DNA from: Bacteroidales bacterium
GTDB lineage: Bacteria > Bacteroidota > Bacteroidia > Bacteroidales > P3
Assembly (NCBI GenBank): GCA_017962665.1
Contig: JAGCUU010000004.1
Coordinates: 1 to 64,000 of the forward strand
Length of the DNA: 64,000 nt
Reading direction: 5' to 3'
Shown: positions 45,975 to 54,740 of the stretch, piece by piece
Layout of the letters: each line of letters opens with the position of its first letter
Numbering within the stretch: position 1 is the first letter of the stretch
The notes under the pieces: generated by a model
What the model saw: only the letters and a program-made list of their open reading frames with translations
Told to the model about the DNA's origin: nothing
Databases searched by the model: none
Made by a program: the position numbers and the translations under genes

Positions 45975-47456
45975 TTAATTATAAGTTAGATTATCATAAT
46001 CTATGCCATGCGCCGACAAGATATTCTCAAACTGTCTTTTGTAGTTTTCAATATCGTAGTCGTTACCATCAAGACTATACCCTTGTTCAATAAGTTTCTT
46101 GACATGGCCAAGTCCTTCGAGGGCTTTATATTTGGCTGCAGTTTCAACAATCGAAGAACCATTGTTCTTGTTAAAGTTTTTCTGTAGCTCCTCCTTGATT
46201 ACTACAAGCCATTGGCTCTCGACATCGTGGCGTTTCGTCAACAGTTTCTTTCTCGATGCTCTGTTTGCGTCGGGCATATACTCGTTAATAACATTAATCT
46301 GTTCCTCATAGTTGCCACTTTCATTAAATACAGGCATCTCCATAACCCTGTTGTAGTAATCAAGATTGCTGCCGTCGCCACATGAACGGAACAAGGCAGG
46401 CACAACACGAATGGCGATAACAATGATGATAATCCAAAGACAACCTTTAAGCCACCTGTGCTTTTTCGGTGGAGGCGTTGTACCTGTTCCTGTTGTTCGA
46501 GTGCCTGTTCCTGTAGTCCGGGTGCCTGTTCCTGTAGTGCGCGTACCTGTTCCCGTTGTACGGGTACCTGTACCTGTAGTACGGGTGGTTGTACCTGTTG
46601 TACGGGTGGTTGTACCTGTTGTACGGGTGGTTGTACCTGTAGTACGGGTGCCGGTACTTGACGGGCGCTGGCCGGATTGCAGAAAATAAGCCAATAGTTG
46701 CCTAAGCTGTGCGTTGCTTTGACATTGCTGTTTATAGAAGCTGAAATGATCCGAATCCTTGGTCAAAACCGTTATTTTCCCGGCAAAAGTACCGATAGCC
46801 TCACACAGCTCCTTATGCGAAGTGGAAAAAACTTGATGACTGCGCTGTTTCCATTCAGAAGCTTTACGTTTGACATTTTCGGTATCAAGTTGCCTGTTCT
46901 GCACAGTAAGCAGAAATTTCAATGGTTCATAGTCGGTAGACTGCAGATATCCAAAATCGCGTTTAATGACATTGAGTGAACGAATAAGAGCCTGGATATG
47001 AGTGGCTGCAACACTCGGATCGATTCCCTGCTGCCTTGGAGCCGACTGCTGGGGACGCTGCTGAGTCTGCTGGGGACGTGGCTGCTGAGGTGCAGCATCG
47101 TCTGACAAGAACTGCCGAAGAGCCGATTTCAACTGGGCGTTGCTCTGACATTGCTGTTTGTAGAATGCAAAGTGGTCGGCATCCTTGGTCATGATGGTTA
47201 TCTTTCCTGCAAAGGCGCCAATAGCCTCACATAGTTCCTTATGTGCCGTAGAATATTTCTGGTGACTGGACTGCTTCCATTCTGAGGCTTTGTTTTTTGT
47301 CAACTCGCTATTAAGAGTACGGTTCTGTACTGAAAGCAGGAAGATGAATGTCTCCATATCCTCCCTTTGCAGTGACTCGAACTCCTTGCTGATAGTGTTG
47401 AGTGCCTTTATGATGGCTTGTATGTGTGTTGCTCCAACGCTCGGATCAATGGCCAT
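45975..47456 (-). CDS. Membrane protein with a duplicated helical domain and a Thr/Gly repeat stalk
   Basis: 493 residues. Two copies of a ~118-residue helical domain (3-120 and 144-262) match almost residue for residue (IDPSV.ATHIQA.I..LN; ASEWKQ.SHQ..ST.HKELCEAIG.FAGKIT; HF.FYKQQCQSNAQL). A linker rich in Pro/Gln separates them. Residues 268-334 are nine-fold repeats of TRTTGTx, then comes a TM helix (343-362, WLKGCLWIIIIVIAIRVVPALF) and a C-terminal domain of about 130 residues, presumably on the other side of the membrane. No signal peptide, so the duplicated domain is probably cytoplasmic, near the Hsp70. Domain family not recognised. Confidence 0.7.
   Translation of the reverse strand: MAIDPSVGATHIQAIIKALNTISKEFESLQREDMETFIFLLSVQNRTLNSELTKNKASEWKQSSHQKYSTAHKELCEAIGAFAGKITIMTKDADHFAFYKQQCQSNAQLKSALRQFLSDDAAPQQPRPQQTQQRPQQSAPRQQGIDPSVAATHIQALIRSLNVIKRDFGYLQSTDYEPLKFLLTVQNRQLDTENVKRKASEWKQRSHQVFSTSHKELCEAIGTFAGKITVLTKDSDHFSFYKQQCQSNAQLRQLLAYFLQSGQRPSSTGTRTTGTTTRTTGTTTRTTGTTTRTTGTGTRTTGTGTRTTGTGTRTTGTGTRTTGTGTTPPPKKHRWLKGCLWIIIIVIAIRVVPALFRSCGDGSNLDYYNRVMEMPVFNESGNYEEQINVINEYMPDANRASRKKLLTKRHDVESQWLVVIKEELQKNFNKNNGSSIVETAAKYKALEGLGHVKKLIEQGYSLDGNDYDIENYKRQFENILSAHGIDYDNLTYN
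46455..46655 (-). repeat. In-frame 21-bp tandem repeat encoding TRTTGTx
   Basis: About nine units of 21 bp inside the duplicated-domain gene. The unit length is a multiple of three, so copy number changes would keep the frame and only change stalk length. Units at the membrane-distal and membrane-near ends differ by one residue (TRTTGTT versus TRTTGTG), which suggests two rounds of amplification. Confidence 0.9.
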
Positions 47457-47520
47457 GACAAAAAGATAGAAGTATTAGTTTTGAATAGTTTTTTAGATTA
47501 TGCTTTTTTAACCTACAAAG

Positions 47521-47552
47521 GTGTCCCGAGACAAATATAGTCCTCGGGACAC
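47521..47552 (-). terminator. Perfect 10-bp hairpin between hsp70 and the duplicated-domain gene
   Basis: GTGTCCCGAG (47521-47530) pairs with CTCGGGACAC (47543-47552), a 12-nt loop, 29 bp after the Hsp70 stop. There is no T-run right after it on the minus strand (CTTTGTAGGTTAAAAAAG), so it may act as a partial terminator or RNA-stability element within the operon. Confidence 0.55.
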
Positions 47553-47580
47553 TAATTATTATGGGATGTTTCTTCGTTGA

Positions 47581-49170
47581 TTAAATAACCTCTGAGCCAA
47601 GCAGACGTTTAGTTGTCGCTGCCAGTTCCTCAGCGGAACGGACGCCTGTAACCTCAAGGTCGTAGTCAAGAATCTCTCCCTCGATTTCTGCATGCACAGA
47701 GAGCATACCGTTCTCGGCGAGGTCGAAGACCATCTTGATGGGCGTGCCCTTGGGATATTTTCCTTTAACAGGCATCATCTTGTCGGAAAGACACTTTGCG
47801 AGGTCTCTCTTAATCTTGACATCCTTTTCACGGTCATGAACATTCGATTCGAAGACCATAGCGCCGAACTGTGGCTGATTGTCCTCCATCAGAGAGAAAT
47901 TGGCCTCGGCGTGTGCAGGCAACGAGTCGTTGACAAAGACCATATTGAACACCTCGTCCGATCCCACGTCGGTACCATAGGTCTTACTTGTAACATTAAC
48001 CACATGGGCACGGAGAGAGGTTGGCAGAGTCTTCGGCATAGGAGCATCACCATCCTCGTATTTCACAACCATGTCGGTGTATTTTTCATTCATAGCGTAA
48101 AGGGCGGCACCCTTGGCGACGCACTGGTCCGGGTCGTTGAGTTTGGCATCGCAGTGGAACTCACTGTCAACACGAGCCTTGATTTGCGGCATGCGAGAAG
48201 AGCCTCCAACCAACAAAACCTCGTCGATCTTCAGCGAGCCCTCTTTTTGTCTTGCTGCATCAATTGCCTGGTTGGTGATATCGATAGTCATCTGAAGTTT
48301 ATCTTCAGTAAGGGCGTTGAACGTGTCACGCGACACCTCGATACGAGAAGTCTTGCCATCCCAACTGATGGTGCGGCGCACCTGGGTCTTTGCTTCAGGA
48401 GTAAGGGCCTTCTTGGCAAGCTCGGCTTCAAGCATGAAGGTATAATATAGTCGGCTGTCGTCATGCAGACCAAACGACGTACCATGTTCGGCGTTGAACT
48501 GGGCGAGCATGTATTCGGCCAGACATTCGTCCCAGTCGGCGCCACCGAGGTCGTGCTTGCCATCGGTGGCAACAACACGGATATGGCCACCGTTGACACG
48601 GATAATGGTAACATCGAAGGTACCGCCTCCAAGGTCGTAAACCATAATGGTCTGCTCACTGTCAGCCTTGATACCATAGCTGATGGCGGCAGCTGTAGGC
48701 TCGTTGATAATATCTATAACATTAAGACCTGCCATGATTCCGGCCTGACGCGTACGCTCACGCTCATTGTTTCCGAAATAAGCGGGACATGTGATAACAA
48801 CATCGGTAATTGGTTCTTCACCGGGGTCGCGGTTATCATTGGCATCCTTGACCACTTTGCGAAGGATACGTGACGAAATCTCACTGGGGTCTTCGCCAAA
48901 TGGATGCTTCGTCGGTTTTTTGAAGCATTCATCGTTGCACATCTCTCGCTTGATAAAGCAAACAGTCTTCTCAGGTTCCACAGCCAACTGGTTCTTGGCT
49001 TCCTTACCTACGACGGTGGCTTTTTCACTTTCATAGTATACAACCGAGGGCGTAGTCAAATCACCTTCGATGTTCTGAAGCACAACAGGCTGGTCGTGCT
49101 TGTCAATGCATGAAATGCATGAATAGGTTGTACCGAGGTCGATACCGTAAACGCGTCTACTTTCGTCCAT
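47581..49170 (-). CDS. Divergent Hsp70 (DnaK-like) without lid
   Basis: 529 residues against about 630 for DnaK. The nucleotide-binding domain (1-380) is complete: GIDLGTTYSCISCID, ACPAYF-type block VITCPAYFGNNERERTRQAG, INEPTAAAISYGI, VYDLGGGTFDVTII and LLVGGSSRMPQIK. A beta substrate-binding domain follows (about 385-510), but the C-terminal helical lid and the EEVD-like tail are missing. It is preceded by a GrpE-like gene (41 bp gap), and no DnaJ is present, so it is not the housekeeping dnaK locus. Likely a specialised chaperone for the envelope proteins encoded downstream. Confidence 0.85.
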   Translation of the reverse strand: MDESRRVYGIDLGTTYSCISCIDKHDQPVVLQNIEGDLTTPSVVYYESEKATVVGKEAKNQLAVEPEKTVCFIKREMCNDECFKKPTKHPFGEDPSEISSRILRKVVKDANDNRDPGEEPITDVVITCPAYFGNNERERTRQAGIMAGLNVIDIINEPTAAAISYGIKADSEQTIMVYDLGGGTFDVTIIRVNGGHIRVVATDGKHDLGGADWDECLAEYMLAQFNAEHGTSFGLHDDSRLYYTFMLEAELAKKALTPEAKTQVRRTISWDGKTSRIEVSRDTFNALTEDKLQMTIDITNQAIDAARQKEGSLKIDEVLLVGGSSRMPQIKARVDSEFHCDAKLNDPDQCVAKGAALYAMNEKYTDMVVKYEDGDAPMPKTLPTSLRAHVVNVTSKTYGTDVGSDEVFNMVFVNDSLPAHAEANFSLMEDNQPQFGAMVFESNVHDREKDVKIKRDLAKCLSDKMMPVKGKYPKGTPIKMVFDLAENGMLSVHAEIEGEILDYDLEVTGVRSAEELAATTKRLLGSEVI

Positions 49171-49211
49171 ATTGTTACGTGTTTTTATGTTTTTATTTCT
49201 TTAAATTTCTT

Positions 49212-50063
49212 TTATTTGTCTGTTTTAGCATAAACAATCACCTGTGGGTCACGGAACATGTGACCGGTGGCGCTGTTTTTGAATCCAGTCTTTAGTACTA
49301 CGGCGATAGTCTTGTCTTGCTCGTCGGTGGGTGCAGGACGCTTGTCCATTGCTTTCTGGACTTTAGGGTCGAATGGGTCGCCAACCGAGGTCTTCACAAT
49401 CTCTATATCATAGGCATACAGCAAGTCGTCGATAGAGAGCATCACATTGTTGGCCTCCTTGCGCAAAGCCACAAAAGAGGCATCCTCGCTGGTACCTTCG
49501 GGATATTTTGCCATCAATTCGGCAAGAGCGTCATAGATAAGAATGATGTCCTTCATCACAGGCTTCACAATCTCTTGACGCAGACCTGTCTTATATTGTT
49601 GCAGTTCATTATGGATATCTTTGATTAATCCATCCTTGTATGTGGTTTCCACAAGGTAGGTGTCGATTTTCTTCAACATCTCTGTCACCTCTTTGGGCAG
49701 CTCTGCCTTAACTGGGGCGACCGGTTGGTCTGTCTGGGACTGGGCAGAAGCAGGTGCCGAATCAGGCACTGGAGATGGCTCTGGTTTAGACTCTTCAACC
49801 GGCTTGGCACTGGAAACAATCTCGTCGGCTTTCTTTTCCAGTTGGTTTAGTTTATCTTGAAACAGATTGTTTTGGTTCTTTAATTCCTCGTTTGCTTTTT
49901 GCAAATCCTCATTTCTCTGAGCAATCTCCTCGTTTTTCTTTACAATCTCTTCATTCTTTTTCAATAACTCTGCATTGTTTTTCTGCATTTCTTCGAGGGT
50001 TTTCTTGATTTCCTCGATATCTCTTGAATTCTGATTATTAAAAAGATTGTTCATAGCCATCAT
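49212..50063 (-). CDS. GrpE-like protein with long N-terminal coiled coil
   Basis: 283 residues. Residues about 15-85 are a near-perfect Asn/Glu/Lys-rich heptad coiled coil (NAELLKKNEEIVKKNEEIAQ), then a Pro/Ser/Glu-rich linker (about 90-125), then a domain with GrpE-like content: a helical part (LVETTYKDGLIKDIHNELQQYK ... KPVMKDIILIYDALAELM) and a final beta segment (IAVVLKTGFKNSATGHMFRDPQVIVYA). The order helix then small beta domain, and the partner gene hsp70, point to a nucleotide exchange factor. Sequence similarity to classical GrpE is low. Start is M1 or M4, both near the promoter. Confidence 0.65.
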   Translation of the reverse strand: MMAMNNLFNNQNSRDIEEIKKTLEEMQKNNAELLKKNEEIVKKNEEIAQRNEDLQKANEELKNQNNLFQDKLNQLEKKADEIVSSAKPVEESKPEPSPVPDSAPASAQSQTDQPVAPVKAELPKEVTEMLKKIDTYLVETTYKDGLIKDIHNELQQYKTGLRQEIVKPVMKDIILIYDALAELMAKYPEGTSEDASFVALRKEANNVMLSIDDLLYAYDIEIVKTSVGDPFDPKVQKAMDKRPAPTDEQDKTIAVVLKTGFKNSATGHMFRDPQVIVYAKTDK

Positions 50064-50136
50064 GTTTTAGGTGATTCTATTTTTAAATTATTGAATATGA
50101 CAAAAAAGCAACTTAAATAGTTATTATTTTGCGATG

Positions 50137-50168
50137 CAAAGTTACAACATTTTTTTTATTAGTACAAA
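50137..50168 (-). promoter_or_regulatory. Bacteroidota promoter of the grpE-like/hsp70 operon
   Basis: -33 TTTG (50168..50165), 20 bp, -7 TAACTTTG (50144..50137). Exact consensus, with a leader of about 65 nt before 50063. Confidence 0.75.
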
Positions 50169-50245
50169 TTATTAATGTTTTTTTTACCTGATTTTCAAAT
50201 ATACTGTCCGCTTTTTGTCTCCCTATTTGGACATTGACTCCATGA

Positions 50246-50277
50246 GTTGGATAAGAAATATTTTTTTTGTAATTTTG
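50246..50277 (+). promoter_or_regulatory. Bacteroidota promoter of prfA
   Basis: -7 TAATTTTG (50270-50277) with a near-consensus -33 GTTG (50246-50249) 20 bp upstream. ATG of prfA follows 50 bp later. Confidence 0.6.
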
Positions 50278-50326
50278 CAAATCGTATTTAACGAGAACTA
50301 TTACATATAATACAATATATTACAGC

Positions 50327-51397
50327 ATGTTAGATAAACTCGAAGCCATATATTCCCGCTATTGTGAGATTGAAAAACAGATGAACGACCCGCAGGTCAC
50401 TGCGGATATGAAACGCTACGTTAAACTCTCAAAAGACTACAAAGACCTGCAGCCTGTGGTGAAAGCCTACAAGGACTACAAGGCTCTGCTCGAAACCATC
50501 GATGAATGCAAGGATTTGCTTGAAAACGAAAAGGATCCTGAACTTAAAGAGATGGCCAAGGAGGAACTCACTGCCAGCCAGGAACGCCGCGAGAAGATGG
50601 AGGAGGAAATACGCATCCTCCTTATCCCCGCCGACCCGCAGGACTCGAAGAACGCTGTTGTCGAGATACGTGGCGGCACGGGTGGCGACGAGGCATGCAT
50701 ATTTGCCGGCGACCTTTTCCGCATGTACACCCGTTTTTGTGAAAAGAAGCACTGGAAAGTCGAGGTCACTGACTTCAACGAGGGTACCTCCGGCGGATAT
50801 AAGGACATCACTTTCACCGTTACGGGCGAAGGCGTCTATGGCTTGTTGAAATACGAGAGCGGAGTACACCGTGTGCAGCGTGTGCCGGCAACCGAAACAC
50901 AGGGACGTATCCACACCTCAGCTGCCGGAGTGGTAGTTCTGCCCGAAGCCGAGGAGTTCGACGTTGAGCTGAATATGAACGATGTGCGTATAGACACCTT
51001 CTGCGCCTCAGGTCCCGGCGGCCAATGTGTCAATACAACCTACTCGGCGGTTCGACTGACGCATATTCCCACCGGAATCGTTGTCTCGATGCAGGATCAG
51101 AAATCACAAATCAAAAACAAGGAGAAAGCCATCAGTATCCTTCGTACTCGCCTCTACGAGCGCGAGTACAACAAGTACATGGAAGAGCTCTCCTCCAAGC
51201 GCAAGACCATGGTTGCCACCGGCGACCGCAGCGAGAAGGTTCGCACTTACAACTATCCCCAGAGCCGCGTCACCGACCACCGCATCGGCTGGTCTATGCA
51301 CAACCTGCCTGCCTTTATGGATGGCGACATCGAGGAATGTATAGAAGCCCTCCAACTCGCAGAGAACGCCGAAAAACTCAAAGCCTCGGTAGGTTGA
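50327..51397 (+). CDS. prfA: Peptide chain release factor 1
   Basis: 356 residues. Recognises UAA and UAG. The stop-codon reading tripeptide PAT is in QRVPATETQGR, which separates RF1 from RF2 (SPF). The catalytic GGQ (231-233) is in ASGPGGQCVNTTYSAVRLTH. N-terminal coiled region and C-terminal ...NYPQSRVTDHRIG are standard. Single gene; it converges with mnmA. Confidence 0.96.
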   Translation: MLDKLEAIYSRYCEIEKQMNDPQVTADMKRYVKLSKDYKDLQPVVKAYKDYKALLETIDECKDLLENEKDPELKEMAKEELTASQERREKMEEEIRILLIPADPQDSKNAVVEIRGGTGGDEACIFAGDLFRMYTRFCEKKHWKVEVTDFNEGTSGGYKDITFTVTGEGVYGLLKYESGVHRVQRVPATETQGRIHTSAAGVVVLPEAEEFDVELNMNDVRIDTFCASGPGGQCVNTTYSAVRLTHIPTGIVVSMQDQKSQIKNKEKAISILRTRLYEREYNKYMEELSSKRKTMVATGDRSEKVRTYNYPQSRVTDHRIGWSMHNLPAFMDGDIEECIEALQLAENAEKLKASVG

Positions 51398-51483
51398 TAC
51401 CCTCCCAATCGTGGTACGAAGGCACAGCCACCAAAACGGTCAACGTAACATTTCAGCCTGAAAAGTAGAAACAAGTCAAACAA

Positions 51484-52584
51484 TTAGATTATCATTCCAG
51501 AGGCGACGACGAGATGGGCGTCGTTGTCGTATATTGTGGCGTATTGGCCGGCGGCGATGCCTTGAATCTTTGTGTCACTGCTGAGATGGAACAGTGTCCC
51601 ATAGACGGGGTCTACAACACGGGTCAGATGGCCTTGCGCGAAATCGGGAGTGTGGCGTATCTTGAACTTCACATCGACATTCCAGTCATCAACAGGACTT
51701 CCGTCGGACGGCGTGTTCCAAATGTCGGAACTGAGATAGTGGAACCCTAAAAGGTTTATTGCTTTGCCGTATTGTGCCTCGGGAGTATATCCTTGCGACA
51801 CATACAGCACATTCTCATTCATGTCTTTTTTCACCACAAACCACGGCCCTCCGCTGAGGAAAAGGCCTTTGCGCTGGCCAATGGTGTGGAACCAATAGCC
51901 TTTGTGTGTGCCAAGCACCTTGCCGGTCTCCAGTTCGACAATTTTACCCTCTTTCTCGCCAAGATAGCGTCGCAAGAAGTCATTGTAGTTTATCTTGCCG
52001 AGGAAGCAAATGCCCTGGCTGTCCTTTCGGTCGGCGGAAGGGAGGTGTGCGTCGTGGGCTATCTGACGGACTTCACTTTTCATCAGATGCCCGATGGGGA
52101 ACATTGCCTTCTCTATCTGCGGGTAGGTTAGCTGCGTAAGGAAGTCGGTCTGGTCTTTCAAGGGGTCTTTGGCAGTGGCAAGAAACGAGATGTTGTCAAG
52201 GACTTCCGATGTGGCGTAGTGACCAGTGGCAATGCGGTCGTAGTCCTTGCCGCATTTGTCGTTGAAGGCACCGAATTTTATCATGCGGTTGCACATCACG
52301 TCGGGATTGGGGGTAAGGCCTTTCTTGACCGAATCGATGGTATAGCTGACAACATTGTCCCAATACTCGCGATGCAGGTTTACCTCCTCGAAGCGGCATC
52401 CATATTTCTTGGCGATATAGGTGGTTATCTCGATGTCTTCCTCTGCTGGGCAGTCGATATAACCCTCCTCAGCTTCCATACCGATGCGGATATAAAAGAT
52501 ATCAGGCGTGTAACCCTGCTCCTTGAGCAGATGCACCACAACAGAGCTGTCGACGCCGCCAGAGACGAGTGCGGCTATATTCAT
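51484..52584 (-). CDS. mnmA: tRNA-specific 2-thiouridylase
   Basis: 366 residues. Adds sulfur to U34 of Lys, Glu and Gln tRNAs. PP-loop [16 protein letters not shown] at the N-terminus; the catalytic Cys pair in [12 protein letters not shown] and [15 protein letters not shown]; the C-terminal HTIGQRKGL and the beta domain close the protein. Its start overlaps the stop of the CNNM-type gene by 4 bp (52581-52584), so it is the last gene of the EamA-CNNM-mnmA operon. Confidence 0.95.
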   Translation of the reverse strand: MNIAALVSGGVDSSVVVHLLKEQGYTPDIFYIRIGMEAEEGYIDCPAEEDIEITTYIAKKYGCRFEEVNLHREYWDNVVSYTIDSVKKGLTPNPDVMCNRMIKFGAFNDKCGKDYDRIATGHYATSEVLDNISFLATAKDPLKDQTDFLTQLTYPQIEKAMFPIGHLMKSEVRQIAHDAHLPSADRKDSQGICFLGKINYNDFLRRYLGEKEGKIVELETGKVLGTHKGYWFHTIGQRKGLFLSGGPWFVVKKDMNENVLYVSQGYTPEAQYGKAINLLGFHYLSSDIWNTPSDGSPVDDWNVDVKFKIRHTPDFAQGHLTRVVDPVYGTLFHLSSDTKIQGIAAGQYATIYDNDAHLVVASGMII

Positions 52585-53675
52585 TTTTCCTCCTCCTTAT
52601 TCTCGGATTCCTCTTCTTCCGGCAGGCGTATGCTCTTAAAACGACGCTGACGCTGCTTCCATCGTTCGCGGGCGAATTGTTGCATATCGCTTACCTCGTC
52701 GTTCTCGTCAATGATTTCAAGGCCAAGAATTGTCTCTATGATATCTTCAAGCGTGAGTATTCCCTGAAATCCACCATACTCATCAATAATAATAGCAATC
52801 TGCTCTTTGTGTTTGAGTAGCGAATCCCATATTTCGCTTACCGACTGTTCCTCGTTGAACAATGGTATATCGCGTTTAATATCTTTCAGTCGCTTATTGA
52901 ACCTGTCTTCAGCCAGATCTTCGAGGGCATCGCTTCGCAAAATGTAACCTGTGATGTACTCAGGATCGTCGGCATAGACGGGAATGCGGCTAAAGTGACT
53001 ATATTCCTCAACCTTGTAGAACTCTTTTAGAGTCATAGACTCAGGGGCTACGGCAGCCACCGAGTGCGGGGTCATGACATCGTAAGCCTTAACGTCATCG
53101 AGCTTGATAACATTCTGGATAATCTTGTTCTCATCCTCGTCGAGCACTCCTTCATCCTCACCCACGTCGGCCATTGCCGCCACCTCCTCGCGACTCACCG
53201 AGGTCTCCTCATCCTTGCTGGAGAAAAGACGCGTCAGCAGACCAATAAGAAGAACGAGAGGATACATTAATATTATCAGTACACGGATAGTACGTGCCGT
53301 GAAACCCATAAGGCGTCTCCAGTAGGTAGTTCCTATCGTTTTTGGTATTATCTCCGAAAAGACAAGAATCAGAATTGTTGTCACGGCAGAGACAAGTCCG
53401 AACCATTGGCTACCGAAGGCTTGTGTGGTCTGTGCACCGACGCCGGCGGCGCCGATGGTGTTGGCTATGGTATTGAGGGAGAGTATGGCTGCGATGGGTT
53501 TGCCATTGTCGGTCTTATATTCCTTGAAACGCTTTGCTGACTTGTATCCGGCATCCTCGCGCATAGTGATGAACGACAGAGGTGTCGACATCAACACAGA
53601 CTCGAGTATTGAGCATAAAAAGGAAATGCCCATGGCTCCGAACAAAAACAACAACAATAAAGTGAGGTGGGACAT
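52581..53675 (-). CDS. CNNM/hemolysin-C family membrane protein with CBS pair
   Basis: 364 residues. An N-terminal DUF21/CNNM transmembrane domain (about 1-150; [54 protein letters not shown]) followed by a CBS domain pair (about 195-330; [38 protein letters not shown]). It lacks the CorC_HlyC transporter-associated C-terminal domain and is shorter than GldE. Role may be Mg2+/Co2+ homeostasis. The start overlaps the upstream EamA stop by one base (TAATG). Confidence 0.85.
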   Translation of the reverse strand: MSHLTLLLLFLFGAMGISFLCSILESVLMSTPLSFITMREDAGYKSAKRFKEYKTDNGKPIAAILSLNTIANTIGAAGVGAQTTQAFGSQWFGLVSAVTTILILVFSEIIPKTIGTTYWRRLMGFTARTIRVLIILMYPLVLLIGLLTRLFSSKDEETSVSREEVAAMADVGEDEGVLDEDENKIIQNVIKLDDVKAYDVMTPHSVAAVAPESMTLKEFYKVEEYSHFSRIPVYADDPEYITGYILRSDALEDLAEDRFNKRLKDIKRDIPLFNEEQSVSEIWDSLLKHKEQIAIIIDEYGGFQGILTLEDIIETILGLEIIDENDEVSDMQQFARERWKQRQRRFKSIRLPEEEESENKEEEK

Positions 53676-54604
53676 TATTTTTCTTCTTGACTATTGCTAA
53701 TTTGTTGTACTTCTAACGTGGTTTCCTGTTTTTTATTGCTATGTAATGCTATTATTATCACTGCGGCAAAAATTAACGCGATACCTACAAGCAAACGGAA
53801 AGAGAAGAGCTCTCCGAAAAGAAAGATACCGATCATTACCGCAGTGAGGGGCTCCAGTGCTCCCATGATGGCAGTAGGAGTAGAACCTATGTATTTGGCA
53901 GCATAGACCATCATTACCAAAGCAAGGATGGCAGGAACCACTGCAAGCCATGCAACACAAAGCCAACTCTCACAGGATTGAGGGACAATTATTTTGCCAG
54001 TAGACAATACCGCCATGAGGCCATTGCCCAGCGTACAGTAAATCAAAACATAAAAGTTGATTTTGAAAGATGACATATTAAGTTTTGCCCTGTTCATCAC
54101 AATTATATAAATTGCATATGTCAATGCAGATGCCAACACCAACAACACCCCAGAGGTGGACAATGTGCCACCGCTTGGATTCCAATAAAGCAGCAGAACC
54201 CCTATGAACGAAAGCACTATGGATATTCCAGTAGCCACGGTTATGCGCTCTTTGAAAAAGATTGCCATAATGGCGGCTGTAAGGACAGGATAAACAAAGA
54301 GTATCGTTGACGCTACACCCACATCCATCAACTTAAAACTCATATATAGAGTCAGTGACGAAGCCAGGAAAAGAAGCCCAAGCGAAGTGAGAGAGCCAAA
54401 CTCCCTGCGAGAAATCCTTATATGCTCTTTGCGAAACAGCATGACGATAGCTATGATAATCCATGCCAATCCAAAGCGCCAGAACAGTACACTGCCAGGA
54501 TCCATGCCCTCACGGTACAACTGCGCCCCCAACGGGTTTGTGCCATAGCAAACCGCTGCGCCGATACCGCATATCGTTCCAATTATTCTTTTATTAATTT
54601 TCAA
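53675..54604 (-). CDS. EamA/DMT family transporter
   Basis: 309 residues, ten TM helices in two EamA repeats (GIGAAVCYGTNPLGAQLYREG ... ; ...AIMGALEPLTAVMIGIFLFGELFS). These drug/metabolite transporters export small metabolites such as amino acids; the substrate is not readable from sequence. First gene of the EamA-CNNM-mnmA operon; preceded by a TACTTTTG -7 box at 54668..54661. Confidence 0.88.
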   Translation of the reverse strand: MKINKRIIGTICGIGAAVCYGTNPLGAQLYREGMDPGSVLFWRFGLAWIIIAIVMLFRKEHIRISRREFGSLTSLGLLFLASSLTLYMSFKLMDVGVASTILFVYPVLTAAIMAIFFKERITVATGISIVLSFIGVLLLYWNPSGGTLSTSGVLLVLASALTYAIYIIVMNRAKLNMSSFKINFYVLIYCTLGNGLMAVLSTGKIIVPQSCESWLCVAWLAVVPAILALVMMVYAAKYIGSTPTAIMGALEPLTAVMIGIFLFGELFSFRLLVGIALIFAAVIIIALHSNKKQETTLEVQQISNSQEEK

Positions 54605-54660
54605 TATATTCTCCTATATTTCAATCTATAAACAGAAAGAAAACCATTCTTATCGCTTTG

Positions 54661-54668
54661 CAAAAGTA
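54661..54668 (-). promoter_or_regulatory. -7 promoter box of the EamA-CNNM-mnmA operon
   Basis: TACTTTTG (54668..54661) fits TAnnTTTG; a TTTG lies 16 bp upstream, shorter than the usual 19-21. Confidence 0.4.
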
Positions 54669-54687
54669 GGAAAAAAATTGTAACCAA

Positions 54688-54711
54688 AAGCGCCCCCTAA
54701 TGGAGGCGCTT
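54688..54711 (-). terminator. Hairpin after ftsZ
   Basis: AAGCGCC (54688-54694) pairs with GGCGCTT (54705-54711), 7 bp GC-rich stem, 10-nt loop, 30 bp past the ftsZ stop. Followed on the minus strand by TTTTGGTTACAATTTTTTT, so it fits an intrinsic terminator with a delayed T-run at the end of the dcw cluster. Confidence 0.6.
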
Positions 54712-54740
54712 CATTTATGTGTGTTTCAAAGATGTATTTT

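Noticed and set aside
46455-46655. CRISPR-like array
   Set aside because: Units are 21 bp with no unique spacers and they encode an in-frame protein repeat.
46366-46689. Plus-strand ORF of VPVPVVRV-type repeats
   Set aside because: It is the antisense frame of the 21-bp repeat in the duplicated-domain gene; periodicity keeps it open. No start context or neighbours support it.
51398-51483. Extra gene or terminator between prfA and mnmA
   Set aside because: The 86-bp gap has only a short loopless palindrome (TTTCAG-C-CTGAAA) and no ORF with support.
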